A DNA stretch of 64,000 bases from Prostheceraeus crozeri (GCA_907163375.1 CAJQUW010011501.1:434001-498000), one strand, 5' to 3'. Positions 26,668 through 39,571 are shown, counted from the stretch's first letter. Numbers and translations are program-made. The notes: generated by a model not told the origin, from the letters alone.

Positions 26668-29600
26668 CAGCTGATTTCCCGTGGCCTTTAAAGCCGTTCG
26701 TTAGCGACATGGAAATATTGTTTGTCTAAGCAAATTTCTGTATGAGGGAATTTAAAATATCGATAACAGCATTTCTCTGATCAGCTGATAATGTAATGCA
26801 CGTTATCATTTGGAGTTGCTAGCTTAAACATTACTTTTAGGATCACAATTACACTTCCGAAGCAATTACAGCCGTTATTAAACTACTCATCTGTTGTTCA
26901 TTGTAGACATTTGCGTACATGCAGCAAACGACTTGGCAACTAGATGATATGTGATCATCTAGGTAAAATCATGAATTATAGAAAAATATGTCTTTTTACA
27001 ATATCTTTTGTCATGTCTTCTTGCAAAGTAGCAAGCATAGTCAAAGGGAATTGAGCTGACACATGTCACAGCTCAATCAAGTTACAAGGCGTAATATCAT
27101 GTCAATTATTGATCTTCGGTTGATGATCCCCAAAAATCCCTGATGGTGGTTATGAATCGAGTGGTTTCAGCATAGTGTTGCTCAGTGTCACCTCTCAATG
27201 ATTGTCATTTCCTCTCAGAATGTAGACACAACACCGCAGTCCTTCTTCTTAGAACATCGGAAATTCATTCCTAGTTCATCTTCTTTCTTAGGTCATCACT
27301 CCTGCGTCCATCGGCCAGTCTCACACCGCACATTCTTCTCACCATGTTTTTTCAATTTTCATGATCTGATCACTATTCACGGCCCTTGTCCCGTACATCA
27401 TCGTGCTGCGGACACAATCAGAACACACCTGACCTTTCATTTTGAAGGTTGGAGTTTTGGATGTCAGGAAAGGTGCATGTTCATGGAACTTCGACCATCC
27501 ACATCCGGCGCACTTTTGAGAGGGCGGCGCTCGGCGCGTTGTCGCGCACGGTTTTGGAGTTTGTAAATATAGATCTTACGCATAGCGCGTCAACCTTGCC
27601 AGGCACAGGTTTTGGCAAGCCTAATTTCAGGAATTATAGGAATAGATCGCTTACGTCTGGCGCGCTGGCACGTCAACCTGAAAAACCTGTTGTGCGTAGC
27701 ACTGGCTTCGCGCTTGTTTTTAGAAATTCGAGAAGTATAACGACGGGTCAACGTCGGATCTGGCACTCTGGTGCGTCAACCCGAATCTGGTGAGCTGGCG
27801 TACCGAAATAGAATCTGGGGCGCCTGGTGCTGGCATAGAATTCAGAATTTCAACCAGATTTCAGAATGCCAACGCAAACAGACTTATCTAAACCTTTTGT
27901 GACACAGGGCACACAAAAGCTCCATATAACAACAGTAGGCGCTCAAGTTATAATAACGTGCACAGATCTTCTATATTTATATAACATGCATATAAAGGTG
28001 TCGTATTTTTGTTAACTTAATCCTGTGTGTTGCAGCTCCAACTGTTTTCATGATCATGTTGACCTTATTTTAATTGATAACATCTGCAAATACACTTGGA
28101 TTCAGCCGTTTTACACTTGCCACAATACGGAAGTGGATCATCAGACAAGGATGATTGCCTAGTGGTTTCTACTAATGTCATCTGATCTTACGACAGTAAC
28201 CCGCTCTGATCAATAATCCTGGTGTATGTCCTGGTGGACGTCCACCTATCATTTTGAAAAATGTGAAAGTGAAATGTGATTCAGTAGATTGTAAGGACTA
28301 CCAGAAACACAGATTAATTAATTATTTTTAACTTTAAATTGTGTTTTTGAGGCTTATACTTTACAAACACTTTGTAAAGCGATTCATATAAAGCTAGCTG
28401 TTTAGGCCTGCTGATGTTGTACAGCGTGTGAAGCATTGAACAGAAATAAATCATTGACTGAAATTTTCCGAGGAAAAAAAATTAGAATTTCTGACGCAGA
28501 GAAAAAAGTAGAAACAGCAAAACCTACACAGCATCGAGAAAACTATACTATGTGATCAAGCTATCATGTGAATTTGATCTAAGTGAGGTATAGATGTCAG
28601 GGTGACAATCAAGGTGAGGTTATTGTTGTCAAAAGCCTCATCAACTTGAATCAATCACTGTACCCACCAAAGAACCACCTTTTCACTGCGGCTGATGGAT
28701 TCGAACCACCGGTTGTGAAAGAATCAGTTGATATGGCTTTCTGTACATTAAATTTGGCGATTCTGCTATTTCTTTATTTATTTTGTGCATCAAATCTGTC
28801 AATTCTTATACAATTTAAACGAAGCAAATGCGCATTTCTCTGACAAATTATTTGCACTGACAGCAAATAAATATAACTCTTTAATAAATTTGAATGATGT
28901 TGTTAGTTAGCACAGTCTCGTCAGCTTTCAATCTAAACTATCTCTTAACTATCAAACATGGCGAGTAGATTTACATCTATAACTTAGTGTGCAGGCATCA
29001 TTTTGTGATGCTGTTGAAGTATGTAATTAAGAATCACGGTGATGCTCTTTTGTTGTAGTGCTTCTCTTGTGTCAGTGGATGTGTCGGAGTTGAAATACTC
29101 CACTCTGGTGCTATAGGAGTTCGCATTCAATCCCTGACTCTAAAAGAGCTAAGCAGCGTCAGACTTATAAAAGTGGCAATGAGCATTTTTGGACATCTGC
29201 GTTCGGAGATGTTCTTAGCGAAATTGTAATCTCATGAGGTAATTTCATTGTACTCTTGTGACTTAATTGCTTCATCAATGGACATCCAGGAATATACATG
29301 GATTGAGAATACTTCCGTACTTGGAATTTTCGGATCCGATAATTTATTAAGTAGGCCATCCGAATTAATCAATCTTTTACCGTTTCATGTAACAGCTTCT
29401 ACAAACCCGAAAATTGAGTCAAAATATGAGTATTCTTCGAACCTTTGTACGACGACCAAGATGTACCACTGTAAATTTCCATGGTAATTAACTTAATTTC
29501 ATTCTAAGTCAAACATTCTTCGAGACTCTTGTTACAAGCTTGATATTTTGCACGTTCTATGCTATTCAAATATGAACACGCCTACATTGCACATCGTCTA

Positions 29601-29749
29601 GGCAGTATGTAGGAAACACAGGGATAATTTTCAAAAATAAAAGTTTTCAAATATTTGTCAGATAGTTCTTAAACACCGCGAACATAATGTCCGTAAAGAA
29701 AGTGATTCTTTCATATACAATTGATACATCAACTTTTTGAGTTGACACT
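26668..29749. other. Intergenic, nothing recognised
   Basis: A locally GC-richer stretch at about 27430-27840 repeats phrases such as GGCGCG and CGTCAACC. The overlapping ORFs there show no known domain. Short tRNA-like B-box phrases near 28690 and 29120 are not backed by complete tRNA folds. Confidence 0.4.
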
Positions 29750-29757
29750 GTGCCTAC

Positions 29758-30955
29758 CAGAGTTGGAAAAGTCGGAATTGGAATTAATTCCATTTTTCGT
29801 CGGAATTGGAATTGGAATTGACCCTGATAAACCTCAATTCCACTTTTTCGATAGACCTGTGATAAATCTATTTGTACAAAAATTGAAATCGCAACGTCCA
29901 ATCACAACAATTAACAATATTAATTTTTAAGAGATACGATACGCAACGATAAATGAAAAACTTTAAACTTACAGTTCACTTATTAATGTTGAATTCACTT
30001 TAATTCGATGGGACTCATTTATACCAAAATAATATCATAAATATCAGTGTCACTTATACCGTCAATCTTCAATCGTGCTCGCTGATGTGCTGCCGTATAC
30101 GCTGCTGTGTTGTTGTTCGCTGGCGGGCAGTTGTTTTTGTTATTTCTGTAGTTAAGTTACACCGCGAGAGCCCGGAGTTCTTCTAACAGCTGCTGAAGAT
30201 GTCGTATGTGTTGTTGTTGGTAGTTGTGGTTGTGTCAATTTCTCATCGTTTCTAATTTATACCAATTTTTGAGACTTGACGATAAATCCTCTTTCTTTTG
30301 AAAATTGAAAGAGTTTCCTTTAATCTCTGCCCGCTAGCTTTCGACTCGACTTCATTTCGCCCTTATCACGGAATTTCTAATACTCTTTTAACATGGACCA
30401 TTAATCAGTTTTCATGATATCATTTTTAGCGTCGTTTTCTCTGTCATCAACAATCACGTTATTCGCACATTGAATTTCTTTCTTCTATCAGTTTATTAAT
30501 CGATTTATTCGCATCTCATCTCTTTCTCTCTCTCTCTCTCTCAGCGTCTGATTCTTTGCTGACCGTTAATTTTCTTTTCTTTCTTTTTTTCACGAGATAT
30601 TGAATATCTCGTTTATGAAGCGAAAATGGCGTAGGCAGACCGGTTACACATATACATGTACACAGGTATTCTGAACTATGAACATGAGAACGCACATAGG
30701 AACGACGCAGGGAACGGCACACAGGAACAACGAGAATAGGATAAGGCACATGGGTTCGATTGAAGCGAACAAACGTTAGATACATTAGCATAATACACTA
30801 TACGCGACATGCAATTATCGGAATTGAATCTTATAATGGAATTGGAATTGAAGTGAACTGTTTCGACTGGAATTGGAATTGGAGTTGGAATTGAAATTTC
30901 TGCTCTGGAATTGGAATTGGAATTAAAAAAAATCAGTGGAATTTTTCCAGCTCTG
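29758..30955. mobile_element. Non-autonomous hAT element with 8-bp target duplication
   Basis: The element starts CAGAGTTGGAAAA and ends with the complement of CAGAGCTGGAAAA (12 of 13 matching). It is flanked by an exact 8-bp duplication GTGCCTAC (29750-29757 and 30956-30963), the hallmark of hAT insertion. GGAATT hexamer arrays lie just inside both ends (29780-29820 and 30837-30925). A (CT)n run lies near 30520-30542. No transposase is encoded. Confidence 0.82.
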
Positions 30956-30963
30956 GTGCCTAC

Positions 30964-32649
30964 TACATTGTAAGGCAGCTACTATTTTGGAAACACTAAG
31001 GCAACCCAAAGCTGCATTTAAAGCAAAAGTCAAAGTCGGGATGGTGTATATTTTGAATGACACTTTCAAGTGGAAATAATAGCCTATGGGCAACAATATC
31101 CACTCCCATTAGATTAGCAACAAACATGCTGTCATTTCAAGTGATGAAGCAACATTGCTCAACTAGGCGACTGAAACATGCGACCTTATTTACAAATCAA
31201 ACTAGGCTCAATTTTTTTGTTGACATGGCATGTTGAGAAATTCCAACCATTGCATCCATTTAGAGTACCTCAGAATGGTGACTATTTTTTCCACAAACAG
31301 TTTCAAAATATGCACTTTCACGGCGACTTTTTATTTTAAAACTGTTGACATGGTGTCTGCAGTGTAAAGCACTCTGAGACTTAATTTTAGGACATTATGA
31401 GACCAACTTTTAAAAATTTTCATTCAACGCTTTTTGTAACTAACTTATCGATTGAGCCATTTTGAACATACTCATCATTTTACTTTTACATTTTCTATTT
31501 TGTGAGCGATTTTGTTGTCTTGAAATTTATAGCATGCGACTTTAAAAAAAAAATAAAGCCAATTTTTTTAAAAATTATTTTGAGAACACTTTAGTGTCCA
31601 TGCCCCAAAAATTCAAAAAACGTGCTAACACCATGACGATGGCTACAGCGACTATCATTGATGAACATCAGAGGTCAATGCATCATTAATTAATTTTGTG
31701 ATAAAAAAATTTGCCACATTTGTGACAGAGAATTTTCAGAAGATAGCCAATAACAGTAGAAATTCATACATTCACAAGTTTTCCCCATTATGCAGCGCGA
31801 GAATTGTAAAACAAACCAAAAACAAACATATACATATTCAGAAATGGTGCTATTGTGGTAAATGCATGCATAATAGGGGTGGATCGGATTTGGAATTTCA
31901 TAATCCAGTTGGATTTGGAGAGTAGAACTAATCTTCTTGCGTAAATTTGTTTTTTTCTTCTAAACTGTGTCCACAGCCAGATACCAATTTCTGCCAAAAT
32001 ACAAGGTAGGATTATCGCCTGCCTATCAACAAATTTCATGTTTTTCAAAAGATGTATAACAAGAAAATGCACTACACACGTACATAAATTGAGGTCCTGT
32101 ATCGTTTACATTACTCGCAAGGATAGGTCGTTGGACTGTGTGGATTGCGCATCAATCAATCAATTCAATTTTATTCACTGCATGGAGCATGCGTGACTCA
32201 TACAACACCTTCGAAATGGCCAACTGCATTATTCGGACGTGAATTGTATAAATTCTGGATTAAGAGTTAACGACTCACTAATCAGAACACTTGTGATTGT
32301 GCTTATTACAAAAACATTTAAATGGTACGGCAAGTGGCTACCACTTAGTGGCATGGAAACTGTAATCTGAAGATTATGCGAAATCTAATCGAACAATTTC
32401 ATTCACGCCAAGAGTAGATTCATTTTCGATCTATCTTTTCAAGATTGGAGTCATTTCAAGGCACATTATCTTGGATTTTCAAAAGAAAGCATTCTATAGC
32501 CAGAGAAAATTTAATAAAAATTTCGCTAATTTAAAAATTGCGCTACTATTTGTTTACACAAATAGCATAGTAAAACAATTTTTCAGAATTAAAGCCACTC
32601 GGTAGCGACATTCGCTTGTGGCCATCAGCTGATAGTGTATTAAAAGGTG
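30964..32649. other. Intergenic, nothing recognised
   Basis: AT-rich DNA with short ORFs only; no domain, RNA gene or element border was recognised. Confidence 0.4.
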
Positions 32650-32681
32650 CTGTCCGGTCTAGTCCTAATAATGTTATCCGA
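32650..32681 (-). repeat. 32-bp repeat, right (inverted) copy
   Basis: Exact reverse complement of 26636-26667. It is followed within 30 bp by AGAGTAGGGATACAT and GTGTCGAC phrases that recur in the foldback repeats at 39.6-40.5 kb. Confidence 0.7.
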
Positions 32682-32929
32682 TTTCTCTGCTTTGGACAAT
32701 AGAGTAGGGATACATAGGTAGTGTGTCGACGATAGAGTAAATATATTATGTAGAGTGGTAACTACGCATTTATTGAATCCCCAATCTGTATACACTTTCG
32801 AATTTATTAAATGAACTCGTGGGTGATACAGTTGGCAATTATTGCCAAATGTGAGATATACGAATTTTTGCAGTTTTGAAGAAATCACCACGGGATAGAG
32901 TGATCATGTTTGTAATGCAGAACCAATGA

Positions 32930-35215
32930 TGGTGCTTTACAGATTATCATGACAGCCTTGGTTGTGTCTCCAAAGGTTCCTTACATAAGCAGTACTTCTC
33001 TTCTCCGGTCCTTAGAAGACCTAGAGGGCATGGGATTCGCAGTAATAAGAGAAATATCTTGGCTGGATGCTTGGAGTCTCTCTACGATAAAATTAATAGC
33101 CTTTGTTTTTCCAACATGTTTTACGAATTTTACATCACTTTGAAGTCTCTTAGTCGTACCACACTTAAGCAACTTCTTGCTTTTACTCTTAGCAAGCCGG
33201 GTACCTGCTCGTATCTAGTCGAATCCTTCTGTTCGAGATTCTTAAAAGTCGAAGATTCCATTGATAAGATCGACAGGGAAGTTATTATTATCCCTTTTGA
33301 GTGCAAAGAAGTAGATCTCTTAAAAGTTTCTTCCATTTTCGCTGATTCACATGTTAACAGTATGTTGCCTAATCCAATTCGTAGTAAATGTCCACTACAG
33401 GTTTTCTTTAAATACACCACCCCTATTGGTCGGAAGCTCTTCAATTACAACCAGATCTTGAAGAATGCTTCTATTGATGAAATCAGAGAATTTATTAGCA
33501 AGCCTTGTCTTTGTTCTGATTCTATCTTCTGCTACAAGCCCGCTTCACACGTGGTTACTGGTGACTTGAGTATTATATCCAACCCTAAACTTAGGGATTT
33601 GATGGCTAAGGGCACTAATTATAGAGAGCCTATTCACAAGTCTTGGGATTTTGTTAGGGTCAGTGTTAAAAATGCACTAGTTGCATTTATTGAAAAGTCC
33701 TGCAGAAAATACGCCCTTAAGAATTCTGACTTCCAGAATTGGTCGGAGGCTGTCCTTAAGATAATTAGAAATCGCATTTCCTTCCTGAGTTCTAGCTTTC
33801 CATCTTTGCATTCGCACGAGGTACTAAGATCTAAGGAGTGTAAAAACTTCATCTCAAACTTTCAGAAGAATTACGTCATTACTCCGGCGGATAAGGCCGC
33901 CAACAATTTTGTCATTGTGTGTAAGAAGTATTACCTCATTGTCCTCTTGAACGAACTAGGCTTTGACCTTAGAAGTTTCAATGCTGTTGGTAATCAGACT
34001 TACGCACCAGTAATTTCTTCCATTAATGACATAATTGCCGAACATTGCACCACCCTCAAGGATTCCTTTGGCATAACGGTTAAAGATAAATTTATGGTTT
34101 TACCTAAACTTTTCTGGATACCTAAATTGCACAAAGATCCGTATAAAAGTAGATTCATAGCTGGTGCTAGGAACAGCACTTCCAAAGATTTGGCCATACT
34201 GGTGAACAAAGGTTTGCAATTGATCCGGGACAAATTTAGTAGTTATTGCCTTTCCATCAAGCATAATTCTGGTGTGAACGCCTTCTGGAGCATTAACTCT
34301 TCTGGGGAATTCCTTGACAGGATGTCGTGTTTGAATTGCCACTCCTTACAAGTTTATGATTTCTCCACACTCTATACGAATCTTAATTTAGACCAGGTTA
34401 TGGAGTCCTTGAAAGACTTATGTGAGTTAATTTTTAGCAATTCCAAGAGCTTTATTTGCATTGGCTATTATAGAACCTTCTTCTCGAATAAAAAATACAG
34501 AGGGTATCACTGCTGGTCCAAAACCCAATTCCTTAATGCAATTAGTTTTATCCTGAATAACACTTTTGTCACTTTCGGGGGACTTGTCTTCAAGCAAATT
34601 CGAGGCATACCTATGGGTGGGAATTCCAGCTCGCTCTTAGCTGACCTGTTTTTGGCTTACAGGGAGTTTTATTTTGTGAGGGGACTCCTAGCGAGTAGGA
34701 GATTTGGCTTAGCAAAACTTCTCTCTCGTACCACTAGGTATGTCGATGACATTTGTGTTTTTAACTTCAAACATTTTGATAAGATCCTTCCTGAAATCTA
34801 CCCGGTAGATCTCTTGGCTTGCAGAAGCGGGGACAACAACAAATGTGTTAATTATTTGGATGTTAAAATCAGGATCGAAGATGGTGGCCATTACATCACA
34901 GAGGTTTACCATAAGGTTGATGAGTTCAGCTTCCCAGTGGTGCTGTATACTTTCCCCGAGAGTAACATGCCTTTGAACACTGGCTTAAACATCTTTGCTG
35001 CCCAACTCATCAGATTCGCTAGGATTTCTTCTGATGCTTCCGCCTTCATATCAAGAGCTAAGGGCATTTTTGATATCTTTAAAGGACGGGGTTATAAGAA
35101 TAATTTGCTGGTTAATTCTTGCATTAAGTCCTTCTCCAAGAATAGGTTCCTCGTTTTTAAGTTTGGTTGTTTTTCACCCCGCCAGATGCCATCCATCATT
35201 GGCATGTTGGGCTAA
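32930..35215 (+). CDS. Penelope-like reverse transcriptase, single long ORF, no endonuclease seen
   Basis: The frame is open from 32930 to the stop at 35215, but no ATG appears before the conserved region; the first internal ATG is near 33116. The 5' end is therefore truncated or supplied by an unseen exon. Counting from 33059, an ADKAANNFVIV segment lies near residue 275, WIPKLHKDPYKSRFIAG near 360, motif A (YDFSTLYTNL) near 433, motif B (GIPMGGNSSSLLADLF) near 514 and motif C (RYVDDICVF) near 559. The catalytic Asp pair is kept. The style matches Penelope-like RTs and their EN-less relatives. No GIY-YIG domain was found downstream. The long uninterrupted frame suggests a fairly young copy. 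Confidence 0.75.
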   Translation, partial: WCFTDYHDSLGCVSKGSLHKQYFSSPVLRRPRGHGIRSNKRNILAGCLESLYDKINSLCFSNMFYEFYITLKSLSRTTLKQLLAFTLSKPGTCSYLVESFCSRFLKVEDSIDKIDREVIIIPFECKEVDLLKVSSIFADSHVNSMLPNPIRSKCPLQVFFKYTTPIGRKLFNYNQILKNASIDEIREFISKPCLCSDSIFCYKPASHVVTGDLSIISNPKLRDLMAKGTNYREPIHKSWDFVRVSVKNALVAFIEKSCRKYALKNSDFQNWSEAVLKIIRNRISFLSSSFPSLHSHEVLRSKECKNFISNFQKNYVITPADKAANNFVIVCKKYYLIVLLNELGFDLRSFNAVGNQTYAPVISSINDIIAEHCTTLKDSFGITVKDKFMVLPKLFWIPKLHKDPYKSRFIAGARNSTSKDLAILVNKGLQLIRDKFSSYCLSIKHNSGVNAFWSINSSGEFLDRMSCLNCHSLQVYDFSTLYTNLNLDQVMESLKDLCELIFSNSKSFICIGYYRTFFSNKKYRGYHCWSKTQFLNAISFILNNTFVTFGGLVFKQIRGIPMGGNSSSLLADLFLAYREFYFVRGLLASRRFGLAKLLSRTTRYVDDICVFNFKHFDKILPEIYPVDLLACRSGDNNKCVNYLDVKIRIEDGGHYITEVYHKVDEFSFPVVLYTFPESNMPLNTGLNIFAAQLIRFARISSDASAFISRAKGIFDIFKGRGYKNNLLVNSCIKSFSKNRFLVFKFGCFSPRQMPSIIGMLG

Positions 35216-35290
35216 GATAACCTCTTCTAGTTTCAAGTGCGTCCTTTTGTCCAAATATATTAAAAAATTTATTTTCGGTTTGGTTCTGCT

Positions 35291-35476
35291 ATGTTTCCTC
35301 AGGCTTGGAGAGACCTTCCATATCGTACATTCGATATGGTTGGCCTGGCCCCGCCATGTGGTATAGGTTGGAGGTTAGGGGCCGAAACCTTGCTTCATGC
35401 AGCCACATGGTTCCTCCCTGATGACTCCATACATAGCAAACTTATTTTTGGTTTTTTAGGTTTCTTTCTTGTTTGA
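35291..35476 (+). other. Conserved-looking downstream frame of the RT element
   Basis: Just after the RT stop, another frame reads GWRLGAETLLHAATWFLPDD. I have the impression that similar GWRLGAET...LP phrases follow related RT ORFs in other invertebrate genomes; this is memory, not a search. It may be a second short ORF or a frameshifted tail. Confidence 0.3.
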
Positions 35477-35858
35477 TAAAAATTAAATCGTTTATAAGTT
35501 TTAATTTATTTCCCTTACCGTCTTTAGTTGAGTAGACTTGCCTTTATACGTATTTCAGTACCTGCTCTATACTAGAGTAGGTTACTCTATGTTGTCAGTA
35601 TTATTTCATTCATTCATGACTTTTAATTACCTAATTATTTACAAGATTCTCCACTAGGGTAATTGTTTAACTTTGGCGTCTTCCGTTTCCTGGATTCTTC
35701 GAATTTTTTAACCGTGTCGTGTCTTAATTTGATTGGAGATTTTATGTTTGTTAAATTAGCAATTCGATGAGTTCCAATTACTTTCATGCTCAACCTCAAG
35801 AGTATTTTCTTAAGCGTGATCATGTCAAAGGCAACCAGCCACTTGCAGAGCAAAATCA

Positions 35859-36310
35859 CATAATCTAAGACAATGACCATCAACTTTGAAAGATGTAAAT
35901 GGGTCTACATCGCTATTCAGATCCAACATGAATTATAGTGAATCATGAAATCATGCAGTTGAAAATTGAATTAAAAACATTGAATTTCAGCCAAAAAAAC
36001 ACAAATAAGACCGCGACTTTTTCATGAAAACTTCCATTATAGTGCCGCTCATTAGATATCCTTGATAATCAGCTTAATTTCCTCTTGGTTAGGATGCTTA
36101 TTAGCAAATATTCATTCCTTTTGATATTCAATTTGTTTCATACTACTTACAACGGAGAGTCATCTCGGTAGTATATAAATTGTCAAAATTTTGACTTCTT
36201 TGAATCTACTCAAATAATTTTTTGGACCACGGGAACGTAATCTCCGCAAAAGACTGAATCTGCTCATATAAAAATTTTCACTGTATACAGATACTTTTCT
36301 GAGTAGACAC
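35859..36310 (+). repeat. Foldback repeat family, copy 1
   Basis: This about 450-bp unit contains GATGTAAATGGGTCTACATC and, later, CGTAATCTCCGCAAAAGACT. It is repeated in direct orientation at about 39600-39950 (internally shortened) and inverted at about 39955-40355. The hAT element at 36311 interrupts it. Confidence 0.7.
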
Positions 36311-39300
36311 CAGTGGCGGCTCTATGGATTTCTGTTAGGTCATGCTCATCAATTTTTTCGCATCATGAGGAAAAAAGTATGTGTGACAGCTATCATACGA
36401 GGATTTTTAACCATGCAACTGATGTAGCATAATGTAGCTTAATATCATGCAACTTAAGAAACAGTTGCGAATTCGATGAACAAAATTTTAATCTCATTCC
36501 ATTTGCATTTGCCCTTTCCTAATTATAATTCAAACATGCAAGCCGCCTACTTTTCATATCAGCTAATCCAGTGAATATGGTGTAGGGCTAGGCATAATTC
36601 TAATGATCTACATACTGTATCAGCCAAAATACGCTTAAAATAAAATTCCAGGCGTAGGCTACATGATTTGTATGTTTGAGTACATCCGATGATAATCTGA
36701 TGCATGCATAGCCTATTATACTATTTGCTCCTAGACATATCTACATATGCAAGCATGTAGAAGACCACAGCTAAATTTAATCACCAGATAATGTATATTA
36801 AATAGTATTCAAGTTCTAGTTATTTGAAGCATGCATTTAAGATAGTAAAAACACCGTCAATCGCACAAAATCACAAGCTGTATTAACATTGGAAGATATT
36901 GAATTTCTTATAAAGGAAGTCAATTCGATGGGGTTTCAATCGTGCAAATTTTTCAGTTGTCAAATCAAAAAGTTCACTCTTAGGCAAACTTTCCAGAAAT
37001 TCTCTCTCGATAGAAATTCTTGCCAGAGAGGTCAATCGTTCCTGACCAATTGTATTATGCTGATAGGCTTTATTCTCTTCAATACCGAAAAATACCTTTC
37101 TGTACTGGCTGACGAAATAGGGATGGTCAAACACAGTTTCAAAAGTTTTACAACTTCGGGCAAGCTCTTTTGTAAATCCTCAGAGAAAATGAATTTTAAT
37201 AAGTCTGTCAATGGTTTCTTGAAGTCATCATCGTGATAAATAAATTTTAATTCATTTTGGAGACGACTTATATCAAAAAAATCTTCATATGCAGATTTTA
37301 GAGATCGGAGTAGATGGTGAGGGAAATCCCATTGATAAGAAGAAAAGAAATTCATGTCTAGGAGGCTCAGAAATTCAAAATCTTTGTGATCACGAAAGCG
37401 TGCTTCCATACCTTCAGAAATTGTGTCAATAATTTTAAACATAAGGGGACACAATTCTGATGCAATTCGTTTTTCCGTCTTATGATGGGGGAGCATCTCA
37501 AAAACCTTTGCTTTCAAATCATGATACTTATCATCAGATCGGATCGTTTCGAGAAAATCTGAGAACTTTTTGATTCTCTCATGAACAAAATTAACATCTG
37601 CCAATTTGCTCTGCATCAAATTGAACAAAATAGTAGTGTGTTCAAAAACCCGGTTGAAAAACAAAGTCAAGAACAAAAAGCAAGTATCATTCAAGTACCC
37701 CAATAGGCCAGTCGCCTCCTTCACCGTAACATCATCCCAGTCGCAAGTATCTTCCAAAATCTTTAATAATGCTTGTTCTGATCGACTCATAATTTTCAGC
37801 GAGAACATGAATGATGCGTCCGTGGTATGACCAGCGTGTAGGAACTGTGGCTGGAAAGCACAATCCAGTTTGTTTTGTCATGAAAGCTTTACGTTTGCTA
37901 CTCGATCCAGTAAAAGAACTAAATGCACCAATGTTAGCAGAGTATATGCGAACATCACGAATTTTTGATGAGCAGTTTCGAATCACTAGGTTTAATTTGT
38001 GAGCATAGCAGTGTACGAACTTAGCATGAGGAAATGCCTCAGAACGTATCAAAGACTGAACACCATGAAACTTGCCACTCATTACTGCCGCACCAACGTA
38101 TGTCTGAGAGACACTTTTATCAGTCAAATCACCGAAAGGTTTTAGAACTTCTATGATTGCATTTTTCAAGCCTTCGGCATTTCTCTTTTCACTGACGTCG
38201 TAGAATACTAGGAATCTTTCTTGAACATCGCCTACTTGATTAACGAAGCGTATGATAATTGATATTCGCAAGTAGAAATGTCTGAAGTCTCATCAGCTTG
38301 AATACTAAGATATTTTGCCTTCGAGACTTCACTTATTATCTGATCCACAAGAACGCTATCAACTACATCAATCAAACCATTTTGCACAGTTTTCGATGTG
38401 CCTTTAAAACTCGACCTTGAATTATCTGTGCCATGTAGCTGCTGGTCAAACGCATAATCGAAGTTGGAAAATACCTCCAACAGCTCTCGATAGTTCCCAC
38501 GATTGTTGCTACCTGTCGATTCGTCGTGTCCTCTGAAGGACATGGTTTGTTTACCAAGATACAAAGTTGCATGAAGTAAATAAGTAAGGTACTTCCTATT
38601 CTGTTTCACGCGCTCGTTGTGTTGATCTATTTCTAGACTTTTCAACTTAGATATGGTATAATCAATCGTCGCTCTTTTTCCAAATTGCTTCCACAATTTA
38701 TAAGAATCAAGATGGCCTTTACTTTGTGAATGCGAATCACTATCAACCAAAACCTGTCTAAAATTGGCGTAGCCAACACCAGTCCATGATGACTTTGGAT
38801 TCAAATTAAACAGCAAACAAGGGAAGCAATACAAGCGCTTGCTTTCCTCGCAGCCACACAGCCAATCTTTCGCTGCGTACCAAGACGTTTGGAAATTTCT
38901 TCCTTTGTATTTTACACCACTTAAGTGAGGTTTTGGTCTACCTCCTTCGATGATGTCCTTCTTCTCTTCGAAGTTCCTGCGTGAAAATGGTCTATTGATT
39001 AAGTCTTGAAGTCCTCTGCTTTTATCGGCTGAGGCCATTACACAGGACGTAAAATATAAATGCACACTTCACAAGTTCACAGCTGATGTCGTAAACAACT
39101 GAGACTCGAGACATCTCATGATCTCACTACACCGATAAAATCAGCAGATTGCCGTCCAATCAGCTACCGTTAGTTGGTTGAAACGAGCTATACGTATCAT
39201 TTGTGCTTCCCGTCCACGGCATGAGATGGAGTATGAAAATCGTCATCCGCAGATTTTGCTATTGTTCTCCCGTCAGATGATCCGGCCAATAACAAATGAG

Positions 39301-39571
39301 GTATGCTCGAATTGACTTGCGTTCCCCTGAAATTTTTAGAACAAGTTAGCTACTTGATAAATCTTAATTGAGTATGACCTTAATGTCACAGCAACATGAT
39401 CTGACATAGTAATCAAATGTTGTCAAAGCTTGAAAATGATGTTGGAAGTTTTTTGTTGATTCAAAACTTTCCCTTTCTTGTGGTTGACATCGTTGATTTG
39501 TGTGGAGGAAAATTAGACAAAATACTTCGTCATGCTGAGCATGAAGGGCATGATCGCTAAAGCCGCCACTG
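36311..39571 (-). mobile_element. hAT transposon with 8-bp target duplication, inserted in the foldback repeat
   Basis: The ends are CAGTGGCGGCT (36311-36321) and its complement AGCCGCCACTG (39561-39571). An exact 8-bp duplication GTAGACAC flanks it (36303-36310 and 39572-39579). Length is 3261 bp. Removing it rejoins the surrounding older repeat, so the order of insertion is clear. It carries a broken ZMYM1-like hAT transposase on the minus strand. Confidence 0.88.
36883..39038 (-). pseudogene. ZMYM1-like hAT transposase, frameshifted and missing a catalytic Asp
   Basis: The first frame starts at an ATG at 39038. It has a TTF-type zinc-finger region (DWLCGCEESKRLYCFPCLLF), a DUF4371-like part and the first catalytic region (QADETSDIS). 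After a frame change near 38250 comes QTYVGAAVMSGKFHGVQ. In this family the motif is YDGA; the Asp is replaced by Val here. HCYAHKLNLVIRN follows. A further frame from 37808 leads to the C-terminal dimerisation motif SSASTERYFSVLKRIK. A last shift gives GQERLTSLARISIE, ending at 36883. Three shifts plus the Asp loss make it inactive. Confidence 0.85.

Noticed and set aside
27198-27793. Two overlapping ORFs in a GC-richer stretch
   Set aside because: Low-complexity, phrase-repeating DNA; the peptides show no family features.
28683-28715. tRNA-like T-arm phrase (GGTTCGAATCC on the minus strand)
   Set aside because: No acceptor stem or anticodon arm could be paired around it; at most a tRNA-derived scrap.
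29075-29160. Second tRNA-like phrase with TTCGCATTCAATCCC
   Set aside because: The A box and stems are not convincing, so no RNA gene or SINE is called.
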